Of a stretch of DNA of 64,000 nucleotides, positions 60,961-64,000 are shown piece by piece (the stretch's first letter is position 1; each line of letters begins with the position of its first letter). The translations under genes were made by a program, and so were the position numbers. Source of the stretch: Collybia mongolica (Eukaryota; Basidiomycota; Agaricomycetes; Agaricales; Clitocybaceae); contig JAAXNY010000001.1 of the NCBI GenBank assembly GCA_013420905.1, positions 6,510,001 through 6,574,000 of the forward strand. Reading direction: 5' to 3'. The notes under the pieces were generated by a model. That model was given only the letters and a program-made list of their open reading frames with translations. It was not told the origin of the DNA and did not search any database.

Positions 60961-61532
60961 CAAGAGGCTTGTTCCGCTTTGGGCCAAACTTTTCCCACAA
61001 TACAAAACATTGCATATCTCAACAATGACAAGACTTATGGATGCAATTTAAATTGCTATTACTAGATATGGTGAGGGGCTACCCAATGTGGATATTTATA
61101 TGTATTTGTATTTGTTTGTGCACCTTCAAACATCATGATCAAAAGCAGCTCTCTCACTACAAGCATGTTACAAATGAATATCAAGTTTGTATATGACTTT
61201 GCCACACAGATAGCCAAACAAACAATACCATCAAAATTCCCACAATATAAATCACTGCATATCTCAACAACAACAAGGCCTATGGATGTAATTTAAATTG
61301 CTAGTGTTAGGTAAGGTGGGGTAGTACCTCATGTATATGTTTGTAGGTGTTTGTATTTGTTTTTATTTTTCTAAACCTCATCAACAACAAATTTCTTGCT
61401 ACATATTGTAAATGAATACTGTCTGTATATCATTTCACCACACATCTGGCCAAACAAACAATAACACTAAAGACATTTCCCACCATATAGATGATATTTA
61501 TCTCAGCAAATACAAAGCTGATGGACATGCTA

Positions 61533-63239
61533 CAGTCGCAGACAATCAAAGTCCGCCTATTTCTTAGATGAATTATTTGGATGGCAACAACGGTCCAGAA
61601 GGCCTTTAGAGGCTTGAATGGGGTGGTTGGGACATTAATGAAAAGATTTGCACAAGCCAATTGTTCAATATCGATGAGATTAGATTTTGACCCTCGAAAA
61701 TTTGGCCGTACCCCCATTTTAGCACCAAAAATCACTGAAAAATCAGTAATCAATTGCTTTCATTAAATAGAGTCTACAGGTGTCAAAAAACAATTGATAA
61801 ACATGACAGAAGGTGTCCAAAAAAATTCAAAAGTCCCTATCTCCCAGCCATGGCCAGAGGCAGACCTCATGCTGATGTGGTGGAATATCGGAACAACATT
61901 TTCTTACTGGCAATTGCTCGATTCAAAACTCTTATGGCCAAATATGAGGGGCCAGAATTAAAGAAAATTATGCCAGAGATTGAGGAAGGGCAGCGTCAAA
62001 TCATCATTCAGTATCATGATGAGTGTTGTTTTCATGGAAATGATGAGGCACGAAACCTTTGGCTGCAAGAAGGCGAACAGCCCCTCCGGAAAAAGGGCCA
62101 AGGACGATTAATTCACATTTCAGATTTCATTAACAAAGAAGATGGGCAACTTGTTCTTTTGGGTGAAAATGGTCAGATTATCCAGGATGCCTGAAAAATA
62201 ATTTATCCAGGCTCAAATGGAGACCCCTGGTGGGACACGAAACAACTCATGGATCAGTTAAAATCTGACATCAAAATCTTCAAGGCTGCTCATCCTGGCT
62301 GCCAAGCTCTGTTCATTTTTGATCAGTCCTCTGCTCATGCTTCTTTACCACCTGATGCACTCAAGGCTTTTGAAATGAATAAATCTGACAGGGGAAAGCA
62401 ACGCAAGCAGCATGATACCATTATTCCTCAATCAAATCCAGACCCGCGCTTCTGGGGACAGCCACAGACAATGACAACATCATCTGGGCAACAGAAAGGG
62501 TTGCAGGCAGTTCTCAAAGAATGTGGATTTGATGTCTCGCACTTGAAGGCCAAGTGTTCACCAGTGTGTCCTTTTGAGAGCCAAAACTGCTGCATGGCCT
62601 GGCTTCTCTCTCAGCAGGAAGATTTTACAAATCAGGAATCAATGCTGGAGACCTTTATTAAGAATTCGGGCCATGAGTGCCTTTTCTTGCCAAAGTTTCA
62701 CTGCGAGCTGAATCCCATTGAAATGGTGAGTCAAGTCTGTTGATTTTCTACTGTGCTAACAAACCATTCTAAGTACTGGGGATGGTGCAAATACCGGTAT
62801 AGGCAGCACCCTAAAAACAATTTTGCAGAGGCTAAGACCCATGCACTGGAAGCCTTGGATGCATGCCCAGCAGAAGTCATTCAGAAATTTATTAATCGGT
62901 CATGGAGATTTATTGATGCTTACAAAAAAGGCTTGACTGGCAAAGCTGCAGCATGGGTTGTACAGAAGCAGAAGTCCCACAGAGCAGTATCCAAGAAGGC
63001 AATGAAAGCACTGGAAGCACGGGAAGGTAAAAAATAATAATAATAGGGGTGAATGGAGCCTATATAAAGCAGAAATTTTGTCCGAAAATTTGGCTGCCCC
63101 TCAAGATCCGTGGGAAAATTAAGGTGAGGCCGTTTTTGGGGGTTTTCAGGTGCTGCAAGTCCGAATCTGAAGTCAGTTTTGAGCCAATTTTTTTTCTCCG
63201 GCCACTATCAAATTAGTGGGCTTTGACTGTCCACGACTG
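61533..63239 (+). mobile_element. Nearly intact Tc1/mariner-type transposon
   Basis: The inverted ends read CAGTCGYRGACARTCAAAGY and are flanked by TA on both sides (61531-61532 and 63240-63241). The length is 1707 bp. Joining the flanks restores the tandem-repeat unit sequence GCTACTACTAGA, as found in neighbouring units, so the insertion site is proven internally. It contains one transposase gene. Confidence 0.83.
61754..63037 (+). pseudogene. DDE transposase with one premature TGA
   Basis: The reading frame starts MLSLNRVYRCQKTIDKHD and carries ARGRPHADVVEYRNN, then the first catalytic aspartate in IIIQYHDECCFHGNDEARNL. A single TGA at 62192-62194 follows DGQLVLLGENGQIIQDA, after which the same frame continues (IIYPGSNGDPWWDTKQL). 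The second aspartate is in LFIFDQSSAHASLP and the third catalytic residue in FHCELNPIEM near 62697-62725. An intron (GTGAGT to TTCTAAG, about 62726-62773) leads to YWGWCKYRYRQHPK and SWRFIDAYKKGLTGK, ending at 63037. Apart from the stop, which may be a CGA-to-TGA change, the gene looks intact. Confidence 0.78.
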
Positions 63240-63241
63240 TA

Positions 63242-63944
63242 CTACTAGACATTGTAAAGGGTTACACTATGTGTATGTTTATATGTATTTGTATTTGTTT
63301 GTACCCTCCCAAATCACATTATTAACAACAACTTTTTGACTGCATATTACAAATGAATATCATCTGTATATCACTTTGCCAACACCTGGCCAAACAAACA
63401 AAATTAATGAAGTTCCCACAATATATGTAGACAATGCACATCTCAGCAAATACAAGGCTAACAGACACAATTGAAATTGCTACTACTCCTAGACCTATGG
63501 AAGGGGTACACCAGGAAATGTATATTTATATTTGTTTGTACTTTCCAAATTTGATTATAATATCTTGTTATATCTATTTTAATATCACATTTATATATTA
63601 CTTGGCCATAAGCATAGCCAAACAAGTCAATGTGGATGCTCCTGGAATCTATAATGCTCAATATCTTGACAATGGCTAGCTATATGAGTATGATTAAATA
63701 TAATATGTGATAATACAACAAAAAACACTTAACAGGCATATGTACATTTGTTTGAAGTTTGTCTTTGATGATGATATTTCTATTTTTAGCATATCTGGTA
63801 AGTTCTTGATTAGGATGCAAGGCTAGAAATATATTGTCAAATGTTGAATGGTTGATATACATTTCAATACTGTGGGAACTTGTTTCTATTATTATGAGTT
63901 CTTTATCAACCCAGGTTTCAGGCAAAAAGTTGATTCATTCCAAC
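63242..63944. other. Rest of the repeat array and AT-rich tail
   Basis: It contains the second half of the split repeat unit, one further unit and an AT-rich stretch with no gene. Confidence 0.4.
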
Positions 63945-64000
63945 GCTTCTTGATCTTTTACCACCACCATCCGACCGTGGGAATTCGTCCCTCCTGCACT
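63945..64000 (+). repeat. 5' end of a second retroposon copy
   Basis: From CTTCTTGATCTTTTACCACC to the window edge the sequence matches the start of the retroposon at 53828 with one difference (C for T near 63977). The element continues beyond the window. Confidence 0.75.

Larger units (their letters stand above)
60993..63640. repeat. Tandem array of units of about 240 bp, interrupted by a transposon
   Basis: Units begin near CCCACAATAT at about 60993, 61239, 61479 and 63415. Each contains GCATATCTCA, an ATTGCTANTACTAG block, a TTTGTATTTGTTTGT block, ACAAATGAATA and GCCAAACAAACAA in that order. The third unit is split at TA by the element 61533-63239. Units differ at many positions, so the array is old. 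It resembles a small satellite or the internal repeats of a larger mobile element. Confidence 0.72.

Noticed and set aside
60993..63640. Regular repeats considered as a CRISPR array
   Set aside because: Units are about 240 bp with diverged copies in a eukaryotic genome; there are no short identical repeats with unique spacers.
53828..64000. The two 5' repeat copies considered as LTRs of one 10-kb element
   Set aside because: The left copy has its own poly(A) tail and 15-bp target duplication, so it is a complete separate insertion.

Overview
The window reads as nuclear DNA of a filamentous basidiomycete, almost certainly an Agaricomycete. Genes are densely packed and cut by many GT-AG introns of about 45-60 nt. 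The protein families fit: tandem secreted GH79 enzymes, a DUF6533 membrane protein, a PL3 pectate lyase, a Yvc1 channel, Pho84, eIF1A, Maf1 and Cdc16. I could not fix the genus. All product names come from protein patterns read by eye; no database search was run.

Left part (1-14.1 kb), accessory metabolism: two tandem GH79 genes (735-5533); then a short-chain dehydrogenase, an alpha/beta hydrolase, a wax-synthase-type membrane acyltransferase and two tandem SAM methyltransferases 80 bp apart (6.1-14.1 kb). The last five genes look like tailoring enzymes of a small biosynthetic cluster, but no scaffold-forming synthase is in the window.

Middle part (14.3-46 kb), mostly housekeeping: Yvc1-type vacuolar channel, YANK/STK32-like kinase, macro-domain protein, F-box-like/ankyrin protein, eIF1A (first two exons 9 and 12 nt), an LYR protein like ETFRF1, Pho84-type phosphate symporter, a Nop15/NIFK-like nucleolar RNA-binding protein, an uncharacterised protein, Cdc16/APC6, a DUF6533 protein, a very intron-rich PL3 pectate lyase, Maf1 and a small mitochondrial-looking protein. 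A 1.03-kb foldback element, itself invaded by a 250-bp element, fills the gap between the divergent start codons of the Nop15-like gene and its neighbour.

Right part (about 49-64 kb) is an AT-rich, CpG-poor transposon island. It holds a TIR element with a transposase remnant, a zinc-finger gene with a frame break, a poly(A)-tailed retroposon with a 15-bp target duplication, a 316-bp-arm foldback element split by an 806-bp hAT-like element, two decayed Ty3/gypsy gag regions with protease/RT remnants, and a satellite-like array of units of about 240 bp interrupted by a nearly intact Tc1/mariner-type element. Several insertions can be dated relative to one another because the empty target site survives in a palindromic arm or a sister repeat unit. 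Premature stops in these genes are mostly TGA where an arginine CGA is expected, which fits methylation-driven CpG decay.
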